Under the pieces are notes generated by a model that searched no databases, was not told the origin of the DNA, and worked only from the letters and a program-made list of their open reading frames with translations. A stretch of 16,605 nt of DNA from JBBABP01 sp041657585 (GTDB lineage Bacteria > Patescibacteriota > Gracilibacteria > Absconditabacterales > Absconditicoccaceae): contig JBBABP010000020.1 of the NCBI GenBank assembly GCA_041657585.1, forward strand, positions 1 through 16,605. Reading direction: 5' to 3'. Numbering within the stretch: position 1 is the first letter of the stretch; the number at the start of each line of letters is the position of its first letter. This document shows positions 1 through 9,880 of this stretch, one piece after another. A program made the translations under genes and the position numbers.

Positions 1-225
1 GTAGCAAAAATTTTTACTTTTGAGAGAGGGCTTTTGGTTTGATGAATTTGAATTTTAATTTGATTTTTTATGGATTTGTTAGTTTTTATTCATTGGATAA
101 ATACATGATCTATAGATGTTATTTCATTTAGGATTTGATTGTATGCATTGTTTTTTATTATTACATGAATACAAATTATTTATTTTAGTTTTCTCTTTTA
201 TTTATTTAATAAACATAAAAATTAA
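1..225 (+). CDS. GT2 glycosyltransferase, C-terminal membrane part (5' partial)
   Basis: The frame is open from the first base and ends at TAA 223-225 (74 residues visible, TGA read as Gly). What remains is two hydrophobic membrane segments (about residues 11-31 and 47-67) joined by a short loop (residues about 32-46, containing TGSIDVISFRIGLYALFF), ending in a basic tail NKHKN. This layout of a paired C-terminal membrane hairpin after an ERG motif is typical of the processive or polyprenyl-phosphate type GT2 enzymes common in CPR genomes. The catalytic domain lies outside the window, so substrate is unknown. The stop overlaps the next ATG by one base (TAATG), implying translational coupling with the epimerase. 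Assignment to GT2 rests only on this C-terminal signature; another two-helix membrane protein is possible. Confidence 0.6.
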
Positions 226-1181
226 TGAAAATACTGATTACTTGATGAGCATGATTTGTTGCTTCCAATATAACTAAAGTTCTTCTTGACCAATGACATT
301 CAATTATTTCTATAGATAATTTTATATTATGAAAAAAAGAATATATTCAAAATTTTTTTACCAATCCAAATTATAAATTTATCCAAGAAGATCTGTTGAA
401 TTTGGAAAAAATTCAGATTTATTTTCAATGAATTGATCTTGTTGTTCATTTGGCAGCCAATAGTGATATTTCGAAATGAGCCGAAACAACAGATATTGAT
501 TTGAAAATATGAACAATTGCCACTTATAATGTTCTTGAATGCATGAGAATAAATAAAATTAAACAAATTATTTTTGCTTCTACGAGTGCAGTTTATTGAA
601 TTGCAAAAAAAATTCCTACATGAGAAGACGATGGCCCAATATTCCCTATTTCTCTTTATGGCGCTAGCAAACTTGCCTGTGAAGGTTTAGTCTCATCTTT
701 TAGTCACAATTATAATATACAATCATGGATTTTTAGATTTGGAAATGTGATAGGAAGAAACTCTACTCATGGTGCTGCTTATGATTTTGTGCATAAACTC
801 AAAAAAGATCCAACACAATTATTGATTCTTGGCAATTGAAAACAAGCAAAACCATATATTTATATCGATGATTTGATAGATTGAATATTGTTTTGATATG
901 AACAGACAAAGGATGAATTAAATTATTTTAATCTGACTACCCAATGAAATACTTCAGTTACATTTATTGCAGAGTCTATTATCAAGCATATTTGATTACA
1001 AGATGTGAAAATTAATTATACTTGATGAGAACAGTGACGAAAGGGAGATGTGCCACAAGTTCAGTTAGATAATTCAAAATTAAAACAATTGTGATGGAGT
1101 CCAAAATATGATAGTGAGCAAGCTGTTATTCAAGGCACAAAAGATATTATTGATCAGATTTATTTTTGAAAAGAGTTATAA
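225..1181 (+). CDS. NAD-dependent sugar epimerase/dehydratase (UDP-glucose 4-epimerase-like)
   Basis: 318 residues, full length for the extended short-chain dehydrogenase family. The N-terminal Rossmann motif is ITGGAGFVAS (residues 5-14), followed by the acidic residue D31 that normally binds the NAD ribose. The catalytic set is visible: S/T in FASTSAVYG (117-125) and Y145/K149 in YGASK. The C-terminal substrate domain has PYIYIDDLIDG. Both glycines of the Rossmann GG pair are TGA. At residue 272 a CGA codon sits in GEQG-x-KGDVP, where this family has the strongly conserved Trp of GWxGDVP; this supports CGA=Trp. It probably interconverts or modifies a nucleotide sugar (4-epimerase is the nearest type; dehydratase or C-3/C-5 activity not excluded). 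The start overlaps the upstream stop by one base; no Shine-Dalgarno is seen. Confidence 0.93.
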
Positions 1182-1188
1182 CAATATA

Positions 1189-1216
1189 TTGCATTTGTCC
1201 ATAAAATTTATATTAT
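1189..1216 (+). promoter_or_regulatory. possible sigma70-type promoter before the kinase genes
   Basis: In the 79-base gap after the epimerase, TTGCAT (1189-1194) is followed 16 bases later by TATTAT (1211-1216). An A/T-only inverted repeat with 7-base arms (1204-1210 and 1216-1222) overlaps the -10. In such AT-rich DNA both matches could be chance. Confidence 0.22.
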
Positions 1217-1260
1217 AAATTTACATATGGTTCAAATGATTTATTGTTTAACTATTTATT

Positions 1261-2241
1261 ATGTTTATAGCTCGTGCTCCATTAAGAGTTAGTTTTACTG
1301 GTTGAGGTAGTGATATAAAAAGTTTTTATAAGGAACATTGAGGTGCTGTATTGAGTACTTCAATAAATAAATGAGTGACTGTTGTTGTAAATAAAAAATT
1401 TGATAATAAAATCAGATTTAGTTATTCTGAAACAGAAAATGTTGAACATACAAATCAATTAAAACATAATTATGCTAAAGAAATATTAAGTTTGCTTGAT
1501 ATGGATTGATGATTAGAAATCGTTTCAATTGCAGATATCCCTTCAAAATGATCGTGACTTTGATCGTCATCTTCATTCGCTGTCGCAATGTTGCACGCAC
1601 TTCATGCTCATAAATGAGAATATATAAGTGCAGAAAAATTAGCACAAGAGGCTTGCATTATAGAAATTGAAAAATGCTGACAGCCAATTTGAAAACAAGA
1701 TCAATATGCTTCGGCTTTTTGATGATTAAATTTAATTGAATTTAACCAAGACGATAGCGTTTCAGTAAAAAAAATTATATGTCTAAAAGAAACTAAACAA
1801 AGATTGCAAGATAATTTTCTTATGATGTACACATGAATAACTAGAAGTGCATCAGATATATTGTCTGTCCAAAATAAAAACATGATATCAGATCAAAAAA
1901 AAATTGCAATAATGAAAAAAATGGTTTGACTAACTTATGATCTTAAAAAAGAATTGGAAAATAATAATCTGAATAATTTTTGAGAAATATTACATGAAAA
2001 TCGAGAGTTAAAAAAAGAAATGGCTTGAGGTATAAGTAGTTCTCAAATAGATGATCGGTATCATAGAGCAAGAAGAGCATGAGCTTCCTGAGGCAAATTG
2101 CTTTGAGCGGGGGGTTGATGATTTTTTTTGTTTTATGCTCCAAAAGAAAAACATGATGAAATAATAAAAGCTTTACCAGAATTGAGAAATATAGATTTTC
2201 AATTTGAAAATGAATGAAGCAAAATAATTTTCACATACTAA
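1261..2241 (+). CDS. hddA: GHMP-family sugar kinase, D-glycero-D-manno-heptose 7-phosphate kinase-like
   Basis: 326 residues, normal for the HddA family. Known family role: ATP-dependent phosphorylation of heptose 7-phosphate at C1 on the way to GDP-heptose. Visible motifs: N-terminal ARAPLRVSFTGGGSD (4-18), the ATP-binding loop PSKGSGLGSSSSFA (94-107), GKQDQYASAFGGLN (144-157) and the C-terminal GGKLLGAGGGGFF (278-289). By my count about 23 of 30 glycines, including several in the ATP loop, are TGA. CGA at residue 248 lies in HEN-x-ELKK, where the family has a conserved Trp, and CGG at 266 lies in IDD-x-YHRA at a usually hydrophobic position. Preceded by a 79-base gap; the next gene is another heptose-phosphate-type kinase. 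The exact sugar is inferred; related GHMP kinases act on other sugars. Confidence 0.88.
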
Positions 2242-2277
2242 ATTATTTATAATCAACTTTATTTCTGAAATAAACTA

Positions 2278-3198
2278 ATGTCAAAAATTACTGTAATATG
2301 AGACGCGGTATTAGATAATTATATTTATTGAAATACTGATAAAAAAAATCCAGAATCTCCAATGCCATTGTTAATTGTAGAGGAAGAAGAATATAGATTA
2401 TGATGAGCTTCAAATGTGGCGAATAATATTGCAAGCCTGAATTGATGAGTTAATTTAATAAGCATAATATGAAAAGATGAAAATTGAAAAAAATTCAAAA
2501 AATTATGTGAAAAAAATAAAATTAATTTAATCTGAATAATTTCAGACAATCCAACAATTACAAAAATCAGATTTATTGATTCTCAATATAAACAACAACT
2601 TTTGAGAGTAGATTATGAGAAAAAAAATAATTTAGTGAATTATAACGCACAAGAAATTATTGATATATTGTCATTGCAGAAACCAAAATATATTGTAATT
2701 TCAGATTATAATAAATGAATTATAAATAAAAATCTTGTTGAAGAAGTAAAAAATTTTTCAAAAAAAAACTGATCTTCGATATTAGTTGATACTAAGCCAC
2801 AAAATATAAATTTATTTAATTGAGTTTTTCTTATAAAACCAAATTTTAAAGAATTTTGTGAAATGATATGACAAAAAATTGATAATACTGATGAAAATAT
2901 AGAAAATTATTGAAAAGAATTTACAAAAAAATATAATACAAATCTTGTCGTGACGAGATCTGCAAAATGATCGTCGTTAATTACAATAGATTGAAATGTT
3001 TTTCATATCAAGCCATCAGAAGTACGTAAAGTTTTTGATGTGACGTGAGCTTGAGATACATTTATTGCGACTATTGCATATTGATTGGATAATTGATATA
3101 ATTTGGAAGATGCAGTTAGATTGGCTAACAAGGCAAGTTGAATAGTTGTGGAAAAAGTTGGAACTGCTACAGTTACAAAAGAAGAGTTGTGAATATAA
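2278..3198 (+). CDS. rfaE1: PfkB-family kinase, HldE/RfaE kinase-domain type
   Basis: 306 residues, the size of a stand-alone kinase domain; the nucleotidyltransferase half of bifunctional HldE is absent. Known role of the family: phosphorylation of heptose 7-phosphate to heptose 1,7-bisphosphate. The start VIGDAVLDNYIYG (6-18), the substrate-binding EEYRLGGASNVANNIASLN (residues 37-55) and the PfkB signature DVTGAGDTF (254-262, catalytic D260) are clear. 22 of 23 glycines are TGA by my count, including both of TGAGD. It follows the HddA-like kinase by 36 bases. A short inverted repeat (arms 2258-2264 and 2268-2274) lies just before the ATG, with no Shine-Dalgarno. The pairing with a GT9 gene downstream supports a heptose pathway, but another sugar phosphate remains possible. 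Confidence 0.88.
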
Positions 3199-3245
3199 AT
3201 TTTTCTATAAATAGTTGTTTAGTATAAATAAAAAAATTAAACTTT

Positions 3246-4382
3246 ATGAACGTAAAATTTTTGAGATTTGTAGATAAATATTTCTTTGGATTTTTTATCC
3301 TATGTTTTTTTCGGTTGAAATATTTTTTTGTAAATAAAAAAAAGAATATTATAAATCATCCAAAAAAAATTCTTGTTATCCGTTTATGGGCATTGTGAAG
3401 CTCATTATTAACTTTTCCTATGATTAAACAATTAGAAAATCATTTTTGAAATGACGTGAAATATGATTTGTTGGCTAGTTCAAGAAATATTTGAATTTTC
3501 AAAAATCAATGATATTTTAATCAGACTTATAATTTATTTAAAATAAAAGATATAATTAAATTAATATTTAGTTTCAAAAAATATGATATTGTCATAGATG
3601 CGGAGGAGTATTTTAAGATTTCAAGTTTTGTAAGTTTGTTGGTTGGGAAAATTACTATTGGTTACAATAATCTTTGGATTAGAAAATTGGCTTATACTGA
3701 TCCGATACATTATATTCCTAACGAACATAATTTGATTAATTGCATTTCTCTTTTGAATCCATTGTGAGTTAAAACCTATAAGCCTGATTTTATGGAACCA
3801 TTGAAATATTTAGAAAAAGATAAAATAAAAGTTGATAACTTTTTAAAAAACTCGTCACTCGTCACTCGTCACTCGTCACTTATCTGTCTTCATACTTGAT
3901 GAGCTGAGACCTCAAAAGATAGGGCCTGGCCACAGAAAAAATGGATAGAATTAATCACTAAAATCTTAGAAAAAAATCAGAATGTTTATATATTTTTGTC
4001 ATGAACGAAATTTGAAAAAAATATTATTCAAAATATAATAATAAATCTTTCAGAAAAATATAAAAAAAATGTTATAAATATATGCTGATTTTTTAATATT
4101 TTTGAATTTGCATATTTATTAAAAAAATGTAATCTCATGATATCAAATGACACAGGACCTATGCATTTAGCCGCCGCGATGTGAACTAAAACGATAGGGC
4201 TATTTGGCCCAGAGTTGCCTAGTAAATTTGGTCCGTGGCCATTGGATAAAAATGTTGGATTATATAAATGAGATGGCGAGGCGAGCATTAAGGTGCATTT
4301 GGCGCTGTGGTGAAAATGTTCTGAAGAGATGATAGATAGGATAGAGGTAAAAGAAGTGATGAAGTATATAGATGGTTTATAA
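3246..4382 (+). CDS. GT9 glycosyltransferase (heptosyltransferase family)
   Basis: 378 residues, in the family's size range. Residues 1-40 form a basic and hydrophobic extension that could bind the membrane. The N-terminal Rossmann domain begins KILVIRLWALGSSLLTFP (41-58), whose conserved Arg is encoded by CGT, not CGA. The C-terminal donor domain has LHTGGAETSKDRAWP and the GT9 signature SNDTGPMHLAAAMG (300-313) followed by GLFGP. Known role: transfer of ADP-heptose or a similar NDP-sugar to a lipid-linked glycan at the inner membrane face. A 7-bp tandem repeat (3850-3880) lies between the two domains, near residues 202-212. It sits 47 bases after two heptose-type kinase genes, so heptose is the likely donor sugar, though this is inference. 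No lipid A genes are visible, so the acceptor need not be LPS. Confidence 0.9.
3850..3880 (+). repeat. heptanucleotide tandem repeat, ACTCGTC x 4.4
   Basis: Four perfect copies of ACTCGTC plus ACT, inside the GT9 reading frame at the linker between its two domains. The unit is not a multiple of three, so gain or loss of one copy shifts the frame and removes the donor-binding domain. Confidence 0.95.
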
Positions 4383-4410
4383 TTGAAATATATTGTCTGT
4401 GGAATAGTAT
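4383..4410 (+). promoter_or_regulatory. possible sigma70-type promoter for the Gtr-like module
   Basis: TTGAAA (4383-4388) is spaced 16 bases from TAGTAT (4405-4410), 29 bases before the ATG at 4439, in the gap after the GT9 gene. It is plausible by position, but AT-richness makes chance matches likely. Confidence 0.28.
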
Positions 4411-4438
4411 TTATGTATTTATATTTAATTAAATAAAA

Positions 4439-5371
4439 ATGTCGAAAATATCGTTTATTCTTCCTATCTATAATGAAGAAAAAAATATTCCTATTTTGTA
4501 TAAAGAACTTATTAAAGTTATTCAAAAAATTGGTTGTAATTATGAATTAGTATTTATAGATGATAAATGAAAAGATGATTCTTTATATGTTCTGATAGAT
4601 TTACAACAGAAAGATAAAAATATCAAAATAATCGAATTTTCAAGAAATTTTTGACATGAAATGGCCGTAAAGGCAGGTATGGATAATGTTGATGGCGATT
4701 ATATACTTATGATGGATTGTGACATGCAGGATCCTCCTAAACTTGTAGAGCAGATGTATCAAAAGATATGTGATTGATATGATATAGTATATGCCAAAAG
4801 ATCAAAAAGAGCAGCAAAAGATTGAATGTTTAAAAATATTGCAACTTTCTTTTTTTATAGAATGTTAAATAAATTGACGAATCTCTATATCCCCGAGGAT
4901 ACAGGAAATTTTAGGATTTATACTAAACAGATTAATGATTTAGTTAAAAACCTGAATGAACAATCTAGATTTTTGAGATGATTATTTGCTTGGGTTTGAT
5001 ATAAACAAGCTAGTGTGGAATATGATAGATGAAATAGATTATATGGCGATACTTGATATGGTTTTTGGAAATTACTTAAACTTGCATTGGATGGCGTTTT
5101 TGCTTTTTCTGAAAAGCCATTGAAAATTGCAACTTGGTTTGGTTTTTTGTTTTCTGGTGTTTGATTTTTGTTGTGATTGTTTTTTATCTTAATGAAATTT
5201 ATACGTCCAACTCTTTATGTTTCTGGTATTACTACCGTAATCGTTCTTTTGTTTATTGTTTGATGAATACAGCTGATTATTTTATGAGTGATTGGTGAAT
5301 ATATAGGTAGGATTTATAATGAAACGAAATGAAGGCCCCTATATATCGTAAAACATATCTATGAAAAATAA
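4439..5371 (+). CDS. GtrB/DPM1-type polyprenyl-phosphate glycosyltransferase (GT2)
   Basis: 310 residues, the usual size of GtrB/ArnC-like proteins. The GT-A domain starts SFILPIYNEEKNIP (5-18), with FIDDKGKDDS (39-48) in place of the usual DDGSxDxS, and metal-binding MMDCDMQDPP (91-100). EDTGNFRIY (153-161) and the SRFLRG turn (176-181) follow. Two C-terminal membrane segments (about 230-252 and 262-288) end in the GEYIGRIYNETKGRP signature (286-300). Known role: transfers a sugar from an NDP donor to undecaprenyl phosphate on the cytoplasmic side. The next gene starts 11 bases before this stop. With the GtrA-like and GT-C-like genes downstream it forms a Gtr-like module. The sugar is unknown. 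Confidence 0.93.
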
Positions 5372-6653
5372 GAATATTGCTATTGTATGATGATGATTGA
5401 ACGGCATTTTTCTTGCTTATGAATTTGTAAAAAAATGATATACTAATATTACTTTATATGAAAAAGGGTCAGCGGTTTGATGATTGTTAGGCTGTTATGA
5501 TTTTGATTGAGTTAAATTGGAAAAATATTATCATCATGTTTTCAATACTGACAAAAATTTACTTGATTTGATACAAGAATTGTGACTTCAGAATGATCTG
5601 ATTTTCAAAGAAAGCAGTATAGGTAATCTCAAAAATGGCAAAATAGTTCCCTTTGTTACTCCTATGGATTTGTTTAAGTATCCTTATTTGAGTTTTCTGT
5701 CAAAAATTAGGGTCTGATTTTTTTCTTTGTTTCTGCAGAAATGTCCTTATGGAGAAAAATTCAGAAATTTGAAGGTAGAATCTTGGATAAAAAAATATAT
5801 GGGTAGATGAGCTTGGAATAATCTATGGAAACCTATATTTCAAAAAAAATTTCATCAATATACAAGTACGCTTTCTTTGAGCTTTTTATGGACAAGACTT
5901 TATATAAGAGCTAATTCCAGGGAGTGAGGAAAAGAGATGCTATGATATATGAAATGAAGTTTCTATCGTATTGTTGATAGGGTTGTTGTGTCATTACAAA
6001 ATAAGGTCATCATAAAGACTAATTCAAATATTCAATCTTTTGATGATTATAGGCTTGTTGTTGATTGAATATCTTATCATTATGATATTATTGTTTCTAC
6101 TTTAGCTACACCAATCTTTGCTGATCTTATAGATGCAAATGTTTATAAGAGCTTCTATTCTGCACTACATTCTGTGAACTATCTTTCTGTAATTTGCCCT
6201 CTTTTTGTTTTTGATAAGCCCATCACTACATATTATCGAATAAATAATGTTGATGAATCTATTGATATCTGATGAATCATAGAACATACCAATCTGTTTA
6301 ATTTTCCTGATTACCATAATAAGAAATTTATGTATTTTTCACATTATCTAACTTCTTTATCTCCTTTACTCAAAATGGATGAGGAATATCTAAAATCCTA
6401 TTATTTGGATGTTTTCAAAAAAGCTCTACATATTTCAGAACAACCAAAAGATATATATATTGCTAAGGATATGTTTGCACAGCCTGTTTATACGGCTGAT
6501 TTTCCAAATGAACTTATTGGCTTTAAGACTCCAATCCTTGGCGTCTATCAATGTAATATGGTAAATTTTCTGCCTATAGAAAGAGGTATTAATAGTAGTA
6601 TTATGATAGCAAAAAAATTTATTGATTATATTTCTTTTCATGGAAATCATTAA
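5361..6653 (+). CDS. FAD/NAD(P)-binding oxidoreductase, protoporphyrinogen-oxidase/amine-oxidase-like
   Basis: 430 residues. The dinucleotide-binding motif IAIVGGGLNG (6-15), with E34 at the end of the second strand and SAVGGLLG (37-44), is the classic FAD fold of the COG1232 group; the three glycines of VGGG are consecutive TGA codons. CGA at residue 293 lies in TYY-x-INNVDE before IIEHTN; this family typically has YWLN there, so it reads best as Trp. The start overlaps the preceding gene by 11 bases and the end overlaps the GtrA-like gene by 14. Lying between the GtrB and GtrA genes, it may act on a polyprenyl-linked or nucleotide-linked sugar rather than on a porphyrin: no haem genes are nearby. 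The reaction is unknown. Confidence 0.88.
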
Positions 6654-7038
6654 AAAGCTTTATACACAACACAAACATTTTGTTAACTATTCTCTTATAT
6701 GATGTACTTGAGTTATATTAGATTTTTGTGTGTATTATATTTTGGTAAATAAATTTTATGTGAATTATCAGTTGGCAAATTTTATTAGTATCTCTTGTGG
6801 TATTATCAATAATTTTTTTCTTAATTTATTTTTTAATTTTAAAACTAAAAATAGATTTGTATTGAGATTTATTTCTTTTTATATAGTCTGATTGATAGGT
6901 ATATGAGTAAGCGCTTTGTTATTGAATCTTCTTATAGAAATATGATGATTCGATAAAAACATTTCCAAAGTTTTGACCATCATTGTTATTGTTATCTTAC
7001 AATATGGATTAAATAAACATATAAGTTTTAAAAAATAA
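6640..7038 (+). CDS. GtrA-family membrane protein (putative polyprenyl-phosphate-sugar flippase)
   Basis: 132 residues, the typical GtrA size, with four predicted membrane segments: about 15-36, 41-63, 75-96 and 103-123. The N-terminal basic stretch IKKLYTQHKHFVNYSLIG and the central NNFFLNLFFNFKTKNRF (residues 57-73) match the family pattern, in which Phe-rich helices precede a short K/R loop and the next helix. Known role: proposed translocation of undecaprenyl-phosphate-sugar, paired with GtrB. The ATG lies 14 bases inside the end of the oxidoreductase, which indicates coupled translation, and the next gene begins 8 bases after this stop. Function by family and context; GtrA transport activity is itself only inferred for most members. 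Confidence 0.85.
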
Positions 7039-7046
7039 ATATTATT

Positions 7047-8918
7047 ATGATGATTGTTGTTAAAACTAAAGTGATGGTGAATAAAGTGAAAAGATTTATT
7101 TTTAACAAAATAAACGCTCTATTAATTATTTTTTTATTATTAAGCTTTTCTTTCCATATTTATAATCGCAATTACCATTTCCAGGAAGTTGATTCAACTA
7201 TGATATATCAAACTATGCAAGATTTTATGAGTATGGCAACAAGTAGATTTAATTGAACTTTCTTTGATTGAAAGGATCATAATAAGCTAATAACAAAAGC
7301 ATTTGCAACTAATATTATAGAAAGACCACAAATATCGTCGTTATTAAATAGTATTTTCCAAGATGCCTATACGCCAGAAAGTAAGGAAAGGATTATAAAT
7401 AGTATAGAGAAGATAAGCTTTCTTTGATATCTTAGGATATGATTGTCTTTTTTTGCCTATAAGTTTTCATATGTTTTGCCATGAATATCTGACGGGCTTA
7501 AACTTGCTTTAACTTCTACATATTCTTTTTGACCATGAATGATATATGGTATTGTGTTTTATGGAATTCATGATTATGATTCTTTTATGTCTAGAATTTT
7601 ATGGGTAACTATATTTATATTTCATTTTTCTGTGTTGTTATTATATTTACTACTAGTAAAACTAAAAATAAAAAGTCCGGTTGCATTATTTATATCATTA
7701 ATGATGCTTTTTTCTATTAGTTTTTATTCTTATTGATATCATCCATGAAGCACAATATGGAATGTTTTTACTATGATGATATTTTTGTATTATATGATTT
7801 GTGCCTATGAACATAGAAATTTTTATAAAAATATATCAAAATTGACCGCGGTTTTGGTTTTTTTCAACTATCTTATTGTTTTCCCTCGGTTTGCCCTTAT
7901 GCTATATAAATTCTATGGGAATTTTATCACATATAAAATGAAAAAATATGATTGGAAATATATCAAACAATTTATTTTTAAGTTGCTCAAAAGCATATTT
8001 TACATAATAAAAGAGCAGAAAGTTGCTTTGATATGCATGGCTATGTGTTGAATATTATTTTTTGATTCCAATGCTACTAAATATCTAGTACTTGCTAGAG
8101 AATCGTGACATTGATTTTGGCAATTTTTTATAAACTTATACTATATTATATTGAATTTCCTTTCAATATATGCCTGAAATAACCTAATAGATAGTATAAC
8201 CTTTATTGCGTCTTTTGGATTGATTTTGTTTTGATATATCTATATGTTCCAAAATAAAATAAAATATCCTAAGCGAATAAATCATTATTTAAAGATTCTT
8301 GTATGAATACTTTTGGTGATTTTTTCTTTTAGAATATTGGTTTTTATACCTACGAGACATATACTATGGTTAGCTCCTTTGGTCTTTATACCAATTGCTG
8401 TATCCATAGATCGTATTGTTGATTATATATGAAGATATAGATTTATTTGTGGTATAATTTTTATTATGTTTGTGGGTTTTTGATGTTATTCAGTTTTTGA
8501 TAGATCATTAAAAACATATGACATCATTTTGAAACAAAATTTTTTGTATGTTTCTCCTTATAATACAACTCTTGTGTTAGATGTTTATTGATCTAAATTT
8601 TGATATACAAATAAATATTGATTTTTAGAAAAAACTACAAAAATAAGAAAATTTTTACATCCTTCTGATAATTTCTTTTCACTTGTTTCGCTATCAGAGA
8701 TAGAAAAATGAAAAAAATATTTTTATATAAGTCAGATGAGTAATTTTTCATGACGATTACAAGGTCGTAGTGTTAAAAATATTAAATATAAAACATATAA
8801 TGAAAAAATTTATTTTTCTGATGTGTATTTTATAGCAAATAATAAATGATCATGAAGCCCTTATGTTCATACTTTTCCTAATACATTTTATGTATGAGAA
8901 TTTGAATTGTTAAAATAG
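7047..8918 (+). CDS. polytopic membrane protein, GT-C glycosyltransferase-like
   Basis: 623 residues, continuous only with TGA as Gly, ending at TAG. A first membrane helix (about 23-39) is followed by an outside loop that begins NYHFQEVDS (42-50); an acidic pair here (E47, D49) is where GT-C enzymes carry their catalytic D/E. A long loop to about residue 140 and then around ten hydrophobic segments follow, including PTRHILWLAP (435-444), a pattern like the Arg-Tyr/His plus Pro helix of GT-C proteins. The last 110 residues look soluble and presumably lie outside. As the third member after GtrB- and GtrA-like genes it fits the serotype-specific transferase that moves the flipped sugar onto the glycan. 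I do not recognise a specific family; the GT-C call rests on topology and context. An alternative start is M10. Confidence 0.6.
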
Positions 8919-8940
8919 TTTTTATAATTTATTTTATTGA

Positions 8941-9879
8941 ATGATTCAAAAACCTATAATCAGTATCTGTATACCCACCTATAAAAGATCCAAAACCCTC
9001 AAAGAATGATTGGACAGTATAACAAGACAATTTGATGGCAAAATCGAAAAAAAGATAGAGATAATCATCGCTGATGACGCAAGTCCTGATGATACTGAGC
9101 ATATGGTCAGGGAGTATATGAAAAAATATGATAATATAGCGTATTATAGATATCCCAATAATAAATGATTGACCTATAACATTACCGCTGTAACCAATTT
9201 TGCACATTGAGAATATCTCCGATTGTTCACTGATGATGATTGTATGACCGATTTTTCATTGAAATATGTCATCGAAATTATAGAAAAGTCATCATTTGAT
9301 CTGATGATATGTAATGCTCATTTTGGATCAGATATGCAGATTCATATTGATAAAAAAGCTAACACTTATAAGACTTTACATTGAATCAATAATTTTGTTG
9401 ATTATTTATTTGATCATAGAAGAACTTATCAGCAACTTATGGTATATTTCTCCTTTTATTCTGTGATAGTGGTCAATCATAAATATTTCAAAGATTCATT
9501 GGCCTTGCAAGATCAGGATTTTATCTATCAAAATATCTTTCCTCAAGATATAATAATCTATACTCAGATCAAAAAAGACAAAACTATCATCATACCAGAC
9601 AATATATTTACTATATGAAGAACTTTGAATGAGTCATATAAAACCTCTATGAAATTCGTTACTGACTTTAATGTAACTATGGATATGATAGAGTGAGCTA
9701 ATTGATTACAATGATCGAAAAAATGGAAGATTCTCAAAAGAATATGTGTTTCATGACGGAGAAAAACCATACTTTTGTGATTCTTGTTGAGATGGTTACA
9801 TATAGACTATAAGAAGAATTTCATTTTTAAAAAACTGTATGAATTCTATAAAAAACACATACAGAATCAAACGGCTTAG
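8941..9879 (+). CDS. GT2 family glycosyltransferase
   Basis: 312 residues, soluble GT-A fold. The N-terminus ISICIPTYKRSKTLKEGLDS (7-26), IADDASPDDT (43-52) and the metal-binding FTDDDCM (96-102) are the standard GT2 landmarks. CGA at residue 94 in GEYL-x-LFTDDD is compatible with Trp, which is common at this place, as well as Arg, and CGG at about residue 277 is undecided. The C-terminal 50 residues are basic and aromatic and could touch the membrane. It is the last plus-strand gene, 22 bases after the membrane protein, and ends in TAG one base before the stop of the oppositely oriented GT4 gene. Donor and acceptor cannot be told from the sequence. Confidence 0.88.
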
Positions 9880-9880
9880 T

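Noticed and set aside
3850..3880. CRISPR-like or mobile-element origin of the short repeat
   Set aside because: The unit is 7 bases with no spacers, no cas genes and no transposase nearby; it is a simple sequence repeat.
4028..4525. Long minus-strand open frame opposite the GT9/GT2 junction
   Set aside because: It spans two well-supported plus-strand genes on the opposite strand and has no recognisable motif; it is a shadow in AT-rich DNA.
6330..6653. Separate small gene starting at the ATG at 6330
   Set aside because: It is the in-frame C-terminal part of the flavin oxidoreductase after the last TGA codon.
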